Below the pieces are notes generated by a model. That model saw nothing but the letters and a program-made list of their open reading frames with translations. It searched no databases and was not told the origin of the DNA. A DNA stretch of 64,000 nucleotides, from positions 4,092,001-4,156,000 of the forward strand of contig NZ_CP093443.1 of the NCBI RefSeq assembly GCF_026168515.1, read 5' to 3'. Below are positions 27,378 through 35,859 of the stretch, piece after piece. The position numbers were made by a program, and so were the translations under genes. Position 1 is the stretch's first letter; the number at the start of each line of letters is the position of its first letter. The stretch is from Brevibacterium spongiae (GTDB lineage: Bacteria; Actinomycetota; Actinomycetes; Actinomycetales; Brevibacteriaceae).

Positions 27378-27571
27378 GCCACGTCGTCACGACGGCGAGG
27401 CGGAGCCGAACTGTCAGGATCGGTACCGCCGAGGGCCGCAAGCCGACGAGAGCTCTCGACTCTGACCAGTGTCTTCAGAGCTTCACGGATCAATGCCGAA
27501 CGCTCGGTGATTCCACTCAGCTCGGTCGCCTTGGCAATGAGTTCGTCATCGACCGTCACTGTCGTCCTCAT
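27374..27571 (-). CDS. vapB: VapB-family antitoxin (ribbon-helix-helix)
   Basis: 65 residues: N-terminal RHH (MRTTVTVDDELIAKATELSGITERSALIREALKTLV) that binds DNA and a C-terminal tail likely wrapping the toxin. Coupled to vapC. Strong AAAAGGAGG just before the ATG. Confidence 0.92.
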   Translation of the reverse strand: MRTTVTVDDELIAKATELSGITERSALIREALKTLVRVESSRRLAALGGTDPDSSAPPRRRDDVA

Positions 27572-27581
27572 CCTGACCTCC

Positions 27582-27601
27582 TTTTAGCATCAATTTTAGC
27601 A
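27582..27601 (-). promoter_or_regulatory. Probable vapBC operator/promoter
   Basis: On the coding strand TGCTAAAA occurs twice (27601-27594 and 27589-27582), 12 bp apart, the second copy running into the ribosome-binding site. The spacing fits two RHH dimers, so VapB may block both promoter and translation start. TAAAAT in the first copy could be the -10. Confidence 0.55.
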
Positions 27602-27816
27602 CTAAACGATGAACATTTTGATGATTATTGTTCGGCTGTGGACACCGGGGAACGGATGGAAATACCGAGGAGGCGGGCCGGTTTCAGAAGCACTTGTGCT
27701 CCGACACCCCTGCAGATCATTTCCATTGGATGGAAGCATTTCATGGCGTTTCAGACGCCTCCCGCACAGGATGACAACGGCACCAGGTGTGTCTCAGATC
27801 ACTGTGAATGAGGAGA

Positions 27817-27872
27817 GCGGGATCAGCTTGCGAGAAGAAGTCATGTTCTGACTATCGCAAGTCCGATCCCGC
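27817..27872 (+). promoter_or_regulatory. Stem-loop in the leader of the flavin monooxygenase gene
   Basis: Outer arms GCGGGATC / GATCCCGC and inner arms CTTGCGA / TCGCAAG pair around a 21-base loop, 36 bases before the ATG. The remaining intergenic DNA (27602-27816) shows no gene. It may be an attenuator, a terminator or a double-site operator. Confidence 0.5.
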
Positions 27873-27908
27873 CTGAGAAACGACTCACTTAGCGAAGGAG
27901 CTAATTGA

Positions 27909-29792
27909 ATGCAGTATCACCACAACGGATACGTCGCCCATGACCCTCGAATCAGAGATGCGGAAGGGACAGGAGCTGATCGTGTCGAGGAGCTCCCCGA
28001 CACGATGGACGTGCTCATCGTCGGCGCGGGCCCCGCGGGCATAGTTCAAGCCGCGCAGCTCACCGAGTATCCCGACGTGCACACACGAATCATCGAACGG
28101 CGCCCAGGTCGCCTTGCAGCAGGTCGAGCAGACGGACTCTTCCCGCGCAGCTGTGAGACCTTTCAGGCGTTCGAGTTCTATGACGCGATCGCTCAAGAGG
28201 CCAGCCATATGAGGGAGATGAGCTTTTGGGGGCCACACCCCGAACGCCCTGCCGAAATAGCCCGCGGAGCGCGTGCCGCCGATCCTCCGTCGTATGTGAG
28301 CGAGTTTCCCATCTTGACAGTGAATCAGGCCCGCGTCATCGACTACTTCGCCGAACGTGCGGCCAATGGTCCCGCCAAGATCAACGTCAACTACGGGTAT
28401 GAATTCCTCGACCTCACCGTCCATGACGACGGCGAGTACCCGGTGGAGGTCCACCTGGTGGATGAACACGGTGCTCAGCGGACCGTGTGGACGAAGTATG
28501 TGACCGGTTGCGATGGTGCGCGCAGCAAGGTCCGCGACTGCATCGATGTCAGGCTCACCTCCGACTCGACGACTCAGGCGTGGGCCGTCATCGACATCCT
28601 CGCCAATACGGACTTCCCGGATTTTCGCACGAGAAGCGGCATCCAATCGGACAAGGACGGGTCGATTCTGCTCATTCCGCGCGAAGGCGGGTTCCTCACC
28701 CGGTTCAATGTGTCTCTCGAAGATCCGACGCCGAGTACGCGCGACCGGATCCTTGCGACTACGGCAGATGAGGCGATCGAACGCGCCAACCGCATCCTCA
28801 ATCCCTACTCGGTCGATGTCCGCGAAGTCACCTGGTTCAGCATCTACGAGGTCCGCCACACCGTCGCACAGAGTTTCGATGACGTTGCCGCCAAGAATGA
28901 TCCCGATCTGAATCCGCGGGTCTTCATCGCCGGCGATGCGTGCCACACTCACAGCGCCAAGGCAGGTCAGGGGATGAACGTCTCCATTCAGGACGGCTGG
29001 AACCTGGCGTGGAAGCTCGGCCAGGTGCTCGAAGGTCGCAGCGACGAGTCGCTCCTCCGGACGTATAACGACGAGCGTCAGGACGTGGCTCAGAAACTCA
29101 TCGACTACGACAAGGAGTGGTCGTCGATGATGTCGAGACGTCCCGAAGAGATGGAGAGCCCCCAGGAGATCGTCGACTTCTTCACCGACACTGCGAACTT
29201 CCCCGGCGGTTTCGATACGAAGTATACGGCGTCACCGATCATCGGAACCGGTGCACGACAGGAACTGGCACAGGGGTTCCCGGTGGGCATGCGCTTCAAA
29301 TCCGCTCCCGTGTCCAGGGTCGCGGACACGACCACAGTCCAGGTCGGTCATCACTTCCGAGCTGATGGCCGCTGGCGCCTCTACGCGTTCGCCGACGCCG
29401 ATGGTTCCGCAGCGGCCGAGCTCGCTTCTTGGTTGGAGGAATCGGACGAGTCCCCGGTCGGACTCTTCACCCCCGAGAACTCGGATATCGACAACGTCTT
29501 CGATGCCAAGGTCATCTATCAGCAGAGTTATCAGGATGTCGACCTGCCGCACGCTCCCAGTCTCTTCCTGCCGAAGGTCGGTCGCTTGCAGGTGATGGAT
29601 TGGGAGAAGGTCTATGCGGCGATCCCGGACGATGACATCTTCGAGGCCCGCGGCATCGACCGTTCCGGGGCCCTCGTCATCGTCCGTCCGGACATGTATG
29701 TGGCTCACGTTCTGCCATTGAGTGCTCGGGACAAGATCACCGAGTTCTTTGCTCAGTCCATGGTGCGGGAGAAGGTTCTCACCGCAGTCTGA
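27909..29792 (+). CDS. FAD-dependent aromatic monooxygenase (phenol 2-/3-hydroxybenzoate 4-monooxygenase type)
   Basis: 627-residue group A flavoprotein hydroxylase that adds one oxygen to an aromatic ring using NAD(P)H and O2. FAD-binding GAGPAG at 39-44, the DG motif in TGCDGARSKVR and the second FAD motif in RVFIAGDACHTHSAKAGQGMN are intact; the last ~180 residues are the thioredoxin-like C-terminal domain of phenol hydroxylases. Size and layout favour phenol or 3-hydroxybenzoate as substrate, not proven. No ring-cleavage genes are adjacent. Confidence 0.9.
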   Translation: MQYHHNGYVAHDPRIRDAEGTGADRVEELPDTMDVLIVGAGPAGIVQAAQLTEYPDVHTRIIERRPGRLAAGRADGLFPRSCETFQAFEFYDAIAQEASHMREMSFWGPHPERPAEIARGARAADPPSYVSEFPILTVNQARVIDYFAERAANGPAKINVNYGYEFLDLTVHDDGEYPVEVHLVDEHGAQRTVWTKYVTGCDGARSKVRDCIDVRLTSDSTTQAWAVIDILANTDFPDFRTRSGIQSDKDGSILLIPREGGFLTRFNVSLEDPTPSTRDRILATTADEAIERANRILNPYSVDVREVTWFSIYEVRHTVAQSFDDVAAKNDPDLNPRVFIAGDACHTHSAKAGQGMNVSIQDGWNLAWKLGQVLEGRSDESLLRTYNDERQDVAQKLIDYDKEWSSMMSRRPEEMESPQEIVDFFTDTANFPGGFDTKYTASPIIGTGARQELAQGFPVGMRFKSAPVSRVADTTTVQVGHHFRADGRWRLYAFADADGSAAAELASWLEESDESPVGLFTPENSDIDNVFDAKVIYQQSYQDVDLPHAPSLFLPKVGRLQVMDWEKVYAAIPDDDIFEARGIDRSGALVIVRPDMYVAHVLPLSARDKITEFFAQSMVREKVLTAV

Positions 29793-29827
29793 TCACCGTC
29801 GCCGACAAGCTGCGGACGGGGTTCTGT

Positions 29828-29861
29828 CGGGGTGAAGGGCAGCAGTCCGCCCTTCACCCCG
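29828..29861. terminator. Bidirectional terminator overlapping the DUF445 stop
   Basis: 13-bp perfect stem (29828-29840 with 29849-29861) and 8-base loop between convergent genes; it includes the last codons of the DUF445 gene. Confidence 0.65.
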
Positions 29862-31170
29862 GCAGGAGCACGATGATGGTGTGGATCACGAGGCCCACGA
29901 GCGCACCGATGACGGTGCCGTTGATGCGGATGTACTGGAGGTCACGGCCGACGTAGAGTTCGATGCGCTCGGCGGCTTCCTTCGCATCCCACCGTTCGAT
30001 CGTGTCGGAGATGACGCTGGCGATCTCCGGTCCGAAGCTTTCGGCCAGATCGCCGGCGGTCGTGGCGATCCGGTCGTCGATGCGCCGGGAGAATTCCGAG
30101 TCCGCCTGCAGCCGTTCGGCGAATTCGCCGATGAGCTGCCAGATGCGGGCGCGGACCTCACCATCGCTGTCGATGATCGCCTCGCGCAGCAGCTGCTTGA
30201 GCGAAGCCCAGATCTCGAGCACGGAATCGACGACACCATCCTGGCTGAGCAGGTCGTTGATGATGGCCTCGGCCCGCTGGGACAGTGATGAGTCGGATTC
30301 GAGGTCGTCGGAGAGGTCGACCAACCAAGCATCGAGTGCCTGACGAGCCTTGTGGTATTCGTTGTCGCGGACATCGGAGACCCAGCCCAGCACCTCGCGC
30401 TGCAGCCGGTTCGCCAGCTGTTCATTGACGAAATCAGGCACCCAGGACGGTGCCCGGTTGTGGACGATCTCGTCGATGACCTGCGGGTTGTCGCGCAGCC
30501 AGGTGTATGCCTCGGCGATGATGAGGTCGACGAGCTTGTGGTGGGCGCCGTCTTGCACGATCTGGCGCAGCAGCTGTGCCAGAACCGGGGTCTTCCTCGT
30601 GGCCACGAGCCGAGGGATGATGACGTTCCTGGTCAGGGCCTTGATCGAATCGTCGTCGATGCGCGCGAGCACATATTCGAGTCCACCTGCGGCACGGTCG
30701 ACGACGATGTCGCGGTTGCCGGGCTTGGCCAGCCACCGGCCGGCGCGGTGGGAAACCTCGGCGGACCGGATCTTCGTCGACACCGCCTCGGCGTGAAGGA
30801 AGTTCGCGGCGACGAACGCCGACAGGCTCGCGCCCAGGGTGTCCTTCTTGCGCGGAATGATCGCGGTGTGCGGGATCGGAAGTCCGAGCGGGTGGCGGAA
30901 GAGCGCTGTGACGGCGAACCAGTCGGCGATCGCTCCGATCATCGCGGCTTCCGAGGCACGGGAGACGAACCCCCACACTCCCGTGTTGTCGGTGAAGAGG
31001 TGGGTGGAGAGGAAGATGAGTGTGGCGAGGATGAGCAGCGAGAGCGCGAGCGTGCGCATCTTCTTCAGCCCGCGAGCGCGCTCCTGGTCCTCCGGCGTGA
31101 GCTCTGACGGCCCGCCGGTTCCGCCTCCGGCGCCGAAGCGCGGCACGGATGGTGACTTCTCGATCGACAT
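29854..31170 (-). CDS. DUF445 family membrane protein
   Basis: About 438 residues. An N-terminal hydrophobic helix (LALSLLILATLIFL), then the family signature EAAMIGAIADWFAVTALFRHPLGLPIPHTAIIPRKKD, a long helical, charged middle and a C-terminal helix. Member of DUF445; role unknown, with the long helical part probably extending from the membrane. ATG 31170 has a purine-rich ribosome-binding site; the frame to 31221 is longer but less likely. Confidence 0.88.
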   Translation of the reverse strand: MSIEKSPSVPRFGAGGGTGGPSELTPEDQERARGLKKMRTLALSLLILATLIFLSTHLFTDNTGVWGFVSRASEAAMIGAIADWFAVTALFRHPLGLPIPHTAIIPRKKDTLGASLSAFVAANFLHAEAVSTKIRSAEVSHRAGRWLAKPGNRDIVVDRAAGGLEYVLARIDDDSIKALTRNVIIPRLVATRKTPVLAQLLRQIVQDGAHHKLVDLIIAEAYTWLRDNPQVIDEIVHNRAPSWVPDFVNEQLANRLQREVLGWVSDVRDNEYHKARQALDAWLVDLSDDLESDSSLSQRAEAIINDLLSQDGVVDSVLEIWASLKQLLREAIIDSDGEVRARIWQLIGEFAERLQADSEFSRRIDDRIATTAGDLAESFGPEIASVISDTIERWDAKEAAERIELYVGRDLQYIRINGTVIGALVGLVIHTIIVLLPG

Positions 31171-31264
31171 CGTTACCCCCTGCTCCACGACTTTAGCGAA
31201 ATCAGAGGCTTCGACCCGCATCCGCGTGCGGGTTCACCGCTGAGAATTCGTCGTGGAGCCCGCT

Positions 31265-31281
31265 GAGCATCCGTCACCGTT
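31265..31281 (+). repeat. Intergenic repeat, left copy
   Basis: GAGCATCCGTCACCGTT, identical to 32255-32271, so the methyltransferase gene is flanked by this 17-mer in direct orientation. Related units in reverse complement lie near 2892 and 2931. Confidence 0.5.
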
Positions 31282-31398
31282 GCTCCCATACCGACCCTTT
31301 GACCGCACCACCTCCCGTAACCCGCTCAACGTCCTAGTCCACCAGGTGGGTGTGCGGCTGCCTGTAGGAGAAGACCGACTCGACCCGGTGATGAACGT

Positions 31399-31404
31399 TA
31401 GGCT
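31399..31404 (+). promoter_or_regulatory. -10 element of the methyltransferase gene (leaderless type)
   Basis: TAGGCT six bases before ATG 31411. Confidence 0.45.
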
Positions 31405-31410
31405 CGGTGG

Positions 31411-32235
31411 ATGGAGTACTTCGGGAATCGTGAACGTGCGGAATCCTTCGGCGAAGCGGCCCAGGACTATGACGCCTATCGACCGAAGTATCCTGCCGCA
31501 CTCATCACCGCCATCATGGAAGCGGCCGCGCAGGGGGCAGGCTCCCGGACTGATGGCTCACCGACTCCCTCGGATCATCCCAGGTCAGGCACGCCGCGCA
31601 TCCTCGACGTCGGCTCCGGGACCGGCATCCTCGCCGCCCAGCTCCGGGCCGCGGGGGCCGAAATACTCGCGGTCGAACCGGATCCCGAGATGGCCGCCGT
31701 CGCACGGGCCAAAGGTCTTGATGTGGAGGTCTCCGGCTTCGAGGAATGGACGTCCCACAGTCGCACCTTCGACCTCATCAGCTTCGGTCAGTCGTTCCAC
31801 TGGGTCGATCCGATGACTGCTCTGCCCCGCATCCGCGCACTGCTGAAACCTGGTGGAAGATTGGCTCTGGCCTGGAACGACATCGAACCCAAAGGCGAGC
31901 TGCGAACACGACTCGATGCGATCGCGGCACGCTTTCATGCGGAAGGCACCTCGACGAGTCTGGGCACAGCTGGGGGCGATGACAACTTCGAGCCTGTCGA
32001 ACACCCTGCTCTCCAGCAGCTGCGGACCTGCGGATTCACTGCTGACGAGACCACCTTCGCCGAAGACCTTCACTATTCGAAACACGATTGGCTGTCGATG
32101 GTCTTCACCTACTCGGCTCAGCTGACGATGGATCCGGTGAAGAGAGCGGTCATGCGCGAAGAGGTGTCGGCTGAGATCCCCGATGACGGCCTCGAGGCGC
32201 GAAATGAGGCGCTGCTCATCCTCACACGAGGCTGA
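31411..32235 (+). CDS. Class I SAM-dependent methyltransferase
   Basis: 274 residues. Starts with FGNRERAESFGEAAQDYDAYRPKYP, then motif I ILDVGSGTGILAAQL and AVEPDPEM, and FGQSFHWVDP, the pattern of the UbiE/Methyltransf_11 group of small-molecule enzymes. Substrate unknown. Monocistronic; the start is backed by the -10 six bases upstream. Flanked on both sides by the same 17-bp repeat. Confidence 0.88.
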   Translation: MEYFGNRERAESFGEAAQDYDAYRPKYPAALITAIMEAAAQGAGSRTDGSPTPSDHPRSGTPRILDVGSGTGILAAQLRAAGAEILAVEPDPEMAAVARAKGLDVEVSGFEEWTSHSRTFDLISFGQSFHWVDPMTALPRIRALLKPGGRLALAWNDIEPKGELRTRLDAIAARFHAEGTSTSLGTAGGDDNFEPVEHPALQQLRTCGFTADETTFAEDLHYSKHDWLSMVFTYSAQLTMDPVKRAVMREEVSAEIPDDGLEARNEALLILTRG

Positions 32236-32254
32236 TAACCCGTTGCCCACACGC

Positions 32255-32271
32255 GAGCATCCGTCACCGTT
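32255..32271 (+). repeat. Intergenic repeat, right copy
   Basis: Identical 17-mer to 31265-31281. The rest of the gap up to 32604 holds short GC-rich palindromes such as GCACCGGTGC but no gene that I can support. Confidence 0.5.
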
Positions 32272-32604
32272 CCCATCGCTTCGCACCCGCAGCGGCATTG
32301 CGCACCGGTGCAACTGGAGGATTTGCGGCGACCGGTGCGTTGTGCGGCTAGCGAGAGGAGGTGGCGCTGACCAGGCGGGGTGCTGCACACACCGCCGCCG
32401 CTCCTCGACGGACCACCTCGGCGAGCACTCACCGGACCACCTGCGCCCACCCACCGGGCCGGTGCCCCGTGGCCGATGCCCGACACGTAGAGTGAGAGTG
32501 TCTGGTCACCGCTGTCCTGCACGGGGGCCACCACGGCCCCTCCGCGACAGACTCAGCGAGACGACCGGATCGACGTCATCCGCATCCGACAGTCAGGAGC
32601 AGTC

Positions 32605-33780
32605 GTGCCAGCACAGCCAGCCGAGGCCACCATCTCCGAGATCACCGATCTCATCACCTTCGACACGACGAGTCGGGACTCGAACCTCCCGCTCATCGAG
32701 CATGTCGAAGCCCGCCTCGAAGCCGCAGGCATCTCCTTCCAGCGGATCCCGAACCCCGAAGGCACGAAGGCGAACCTGCTCGCCACCATCCCCGCCGCCG
32801 ACGGCACGACGACCGGCGGCATCGTCCTCTCCGGTCACACCGACGTCGTTCCCGTCGACGGCCAGGACTGGTCGTCGGACCCTTTCACTCCTGAGGTCCG
32901 CGACGAAAAGTACTTCGCCCGCGGCAGCGCGGACATGAAGTCCTTCGTCGGGGTCATCCTCTCCCGCCTCGAAGCACTCAAGTCCGCGAAGCTGCGTGAA
33001 CCCATCCACCTCGCGTTCTCCTATGACGAGGAGATCGGATGCGTCGGCGCGATCTCGCTCGTCGAAGCCATCACCGAGGCGGAACTGGCGCCCCGCGGCT
33101 GCGTCGTCGGCGAGCCCTCGAGCATGCGCGTCATCCGCGGACACAAGTCGATGAACGTCTTCCGCGTCGACTTCCACGGCGTCGCCGCCCACTCCTCGCT
33201 CACTCCCGAAGGTGTCAACGCCATTGCCTACGCCTCCGAATTCGTTGCCTTCGTCCATGCGGTCGCCGCCGAGTTCCGCACCGAAGGTCCTTTCGACGAG
33301 GCGTATGTCGTGCCGTTCACCTCGGTCACGGCGAACACATTCAACGGCGGCATCGCCGTCAATACGATCCCCGCCGAAGCGACCGTACAGTTCGAGTTCC
33401 GTTCCCTCGGCTCCGTCGACCGTGAAGCACTCATCGACCGCTTCCGCGCCGAGGCCGATCGACTCGGCCGCGCCATGGCTGCGGAGAACGAGTCCGCCGG
33501 AGTCGATTTCACGATCGAAGCCGCAGCGCCGGGCTGCGAGACTCCTGCCGATGCGGACATCGTCTCGTTGGCCGCGAACTGGGGCGGCCTCGCCACCGAT
33601 GACAAGGTCACCTACGGCACCGAGGCGGGACTGTTCTCCGAAGCAGGCATCCCGACCGTCGTCTGCGGACCCGGAGACATCGCGCAGGCCCACGCCCCCG
33701 ACGAGTTCATCGAGCTCGAACAGATCGCTGCCTGCGAGTCCTTCATCGACTCCCTCATCACCGACCTCTCCGAGAGCTGA
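32605..33780 (+). CDS. argE: M20 metallopeptidase, acetylornithine deacetylase type
   Basis: 391 residues. SGHTDVVPVDGQDWSSDPF and GRGSADMKSF-like GSADMKSFVG, FSYDEEIGCVGA and VGEPSS are the metal-binding and catalytic segments of the ArgE/DapE group; the M20 dimerisation domain follows. Best match is ArgE, releasing acetate from N-acetylornithine, but no arginine genes are near and DapE-like or other deacylase roles remain possible. Start is GTG. Confidence 0.83.
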   Translation: MPAQPAEATISEITDLITFDTTSRDSNLPLIEHVEARLEAAGISFQRIPNPEGTKANLLATIPAADGTTTGGIVLSGHTDVVPVDGQDWSSDPFTPEVRDEKYFARGSADMKSFVGVILSRLEALKSAKLREPIHLAFSYDEEIGCVGAISLVEAITEAELAPRGCVVGEPSSMRVIRGHKSMNVFRVDFHGVAAHSSLTPEGVNAIAYASEFVAFVHAVAAEFRTEGPFDEAYVVPFTSVTANTFNGGIAVNTIPAEATVQFEFRSLGSVDREALIDRFRAEADRLGRAMAAENESAGVDFTIEAAAPGCETPADADIVSLAANWGGLATDDKVTYGTEAGLFSEAGIPTVVCGPGDIAQAHAPDEFIELEQIAACESFIDSLITDLSES

Positions 33781-33841
33781 GAACCGACCGGCACAGCCGT
33801 ACACTGCAGAGAGGATCACCCGCTCTAGTCAAGGAGGGAGC

Positions 33842-34060
33842 ATGGCAACCGAATTCTCGGTCGGCGACCACGTGGGCTGGAACTCCGAGGCCGGGCAGGT
33901 CTCCGGCCGCATCACAAAAGTCCACACCGCCGACTTCGACTACAAGGGCCACCGTCGCCGCGCCTCGGCGGAGGAGCCCCAATATGAGATCAAGAGCGAC
34001 AAAACCGATCACATCGCCGCTCACAAAGGCAGCGCTCTGCGCCGCATCGACAACGAATGA
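33842..34060 (+). CDS. DUF2945 (hypervirulence-associated TUDOR-like) protein
   Basis: 72 residues: FSVGDHVGWNSEAGQVSGRITKVHTADFDYKGHRRRASAEEPQYEIKSD is the typical sequence of the small beta-barrel DUF2945 family. AAGGAGGGAG precedes the ATG. Stop overlaps the DUF488 start (ATGA). Function unknown. Confidence 0.9.
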   Translation: MATEFSVGDHVGWNSEAGQVSGRITKVHTADFDYKGHRRRASAEEPQYEIKSDKTDHIAAHKGSALRRIDNE

Positions 34061-34665
34061 CGGCACGAACCACCACGTCGACGCGGAACTCCGACGCCGC
34101 AGCAGAGTCCGCAGCGGAGTCCGCTGAGGACCTGCCGCGGCTGCTCACCGTCGGGCACTCGAATCGTTCACTGAACGAGTTCATCGAACTGCTCACCAGC
34201 ACCGGCACCGAGGTGGTCGTCGACGTCCGCAAGCTGCCCGGTTCGACGAAGAACCCCTGGTTCAACGCCGATACCCTTGAGGGCGACCTCGCCGAGGCGG
34301 GCATCGAGCTGCGTCGTCTCGAGGGGCTGACCGGGCGGCGGCGTGTCAGCCGCACGGTGCCCTTCGAGGTCAACGCCTGGTGGCAGAACCGCAGCTTCCA
34401 CAACTATGCCGACCACTGCCTCTCCGAGGAATTCCGCACCGACCTTGGCACCCTCATCTCCTGGAGCGCGGAGGCGCGCTGCGCGATCATGTGCTCGGAA
34501 GCCGTGTGGTGGCGGTGCCACCGCAGGCTCATCGCCGATCAGCTGCTCGCCCGGGATCTTCCCGTCTCCCACATCCTCGGCGAAGGCCACATCGATGCGG
34601 CGAAGCTGAGCGAGGGCGCCCGGATCGACGACGACGGGACGCTGACCTACCCCACCGACAACTGA
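34057..34665 (+). CDS. DUF488 family protein
   Basis: 202 residues. LLTVGHSNRSLNEFIELL, VVVDVRKLPGS, the CAIMCSEAVWWRCHRRLIAD segment with conserved Cys and Arg, and a final SHILGEG make this a clear DUF488 protein. The family is often found beside repair or nucleic-acid genes, but its reaction is unknown. Coupled to the DUF2945 gene by a 4-base overlap. Confidence 0.9.
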   Translation: MTARTTTSTRNSDAAAESAAESAEDLPRLLTVGHSNRSLNEFIELLTSTGTEVVVDVRKLPGSTKNPWFNADTLEGDLAEAGIELRRLEGLTGRRRVSRTVPFEVNAWWQNRSFHNYADHCLSEEFRTDLGTLISWSAEARCAIMCSEAVWWRCHRRLIADQLLARDLPVSHILGEGHIDAAKLSEGARIDDDGTLTYPTDN

Positions 34666-34742
34666 CCCTGCCGTCCCGCGAATTCATCGCTTTTCACCGT
34701 CAGATGATGCCCGAAAGTGGATGTACACTGAATCCGCCGACC

Positions 34743-34761
34743 TTAGGTTAGGCTAAATTCG
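34743..34761 (+). promoter_or_regulatory. DtxR-type iron box upstream of efeUOB
   Basis: TTAGGTTAGGCTAAATTCG agrees with the first 14 bases of the DtxR/IdeR consensus palindrome TTAGGTTAGSCTAACCTAA and is weaker at the end. It lies about 60-80 bases before efeU, so the operon should be repressed by iron-loaded DtxR. Confidence 0.75.
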
Positions 34762-34821
34762 TTCATCCACTTTCGAGACGGCCCGAACACCCGCCTCGAC
34801 GAACTGACGAGAGTGAGTCAG

Positions 34822-35793
34822 ATGTTCGTCGCGAATCTCCTCATCGCCCTGCGCGAAGGACTCGAAGCCACCTTGGTCATCGGCATCCTCGTGGGCTACC
34901 TGGTCAAGACCGATCGCCGGGACGTGCTGCCCAAACTCTGGCTGGGAGTCGGCCTGGCCGCCCTCATCCCCTTCGGGATCGGAGCCCTGCTGACCTGGGG
35001 ACCGAAGACCCTGACCTACCAGGCGTAGGAGATCATCGGCGGCGTCCTCTCGATCATCACCGTCGCCCTGGTGACCGGGATGATCTTCTGGATGGGCAAG
35101 CACTCCCGGGCGATGAAGGGCGAACTCGAATCCTCGATGGCCGCCTCCTTGGACAAACGCTCATCGGGGTGGGGCATCGTCGGCCTGGCAGTGCTCGCCG
35201 TCGGTCGCGAAGGAGCCGAATCCGCCCTGTTCATCTGGGCCACCGTGCGCTCCTCGGTAGAGAACAACGTCGTCGCCACCACCGCCGGAGTCATCACCGG
35301 CCTGCTGCTCTCGCTCGTCCTCGGCTGGCTCATCTACCGGGGATCGCGGAAGATCAACATGAAGGCCTTCTTCTCCGTCACCGGATACTTCCTCATCCTC
35401 GTCGCCGCCGGAATCTTCTCCTACGGCATCAGCGACCTGCAGGAGGCCGGAGTCCTGCCCGGCATCATGAATCACGCGTGGGACCTCAGCCACCTGCTGC
35501 CCGATCCCGCCTCCCCGATCTACTGGCTCTACGTGCTCGGACAGGCGATCTTCCAGGTCAACGTCCAACCCACGGTGCTTCAGACCATCGGCTGGATCGT
35601 CTACATCGTGCCGGTCGCCATCATCTTCGCCCGCCAGATCCACGGGAAGAAGCCCGTCGCGAGGAACCGGACACAGCCCACCGCAACGGGTCGAACAGAC
35701 CCGGCCACAAGCAAAGGAACGGAGCTCGCCGAGGCGGCTCCCACCTCGGCGCCGGCCGCAGAGTCATCGTCGGCCTCCACGCTCCACCCCTGA
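34822..35793 (+). pseudogene. efeU: Iron permease EfeU interrupted by an in-frame amber codon
   Basis: EfeU is an oxidase-dependent-type iron permease. Both REXXE iron-binding motifs (REGLE near residue 10, REGAE further on) and all membrane helices are present, but codon 69 is TAG (35026-35028). The frame resumes unaltered at EIIGGVLSIITVALVTGM; the position suits Gln, so CAG to TAG is the simplest change. Unless UAG is read through, only the first 68 residues are made. ATG 34822 gives the family start [13 protein letters not shown]. Confidence 0.85.
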
Positions 35794-35859
35794 AACGCGG
35801 CCCAGCCGCACCGACCGCACCACCGTCACCCTCTCTCGACTCATCCTGCAAGGACAACC

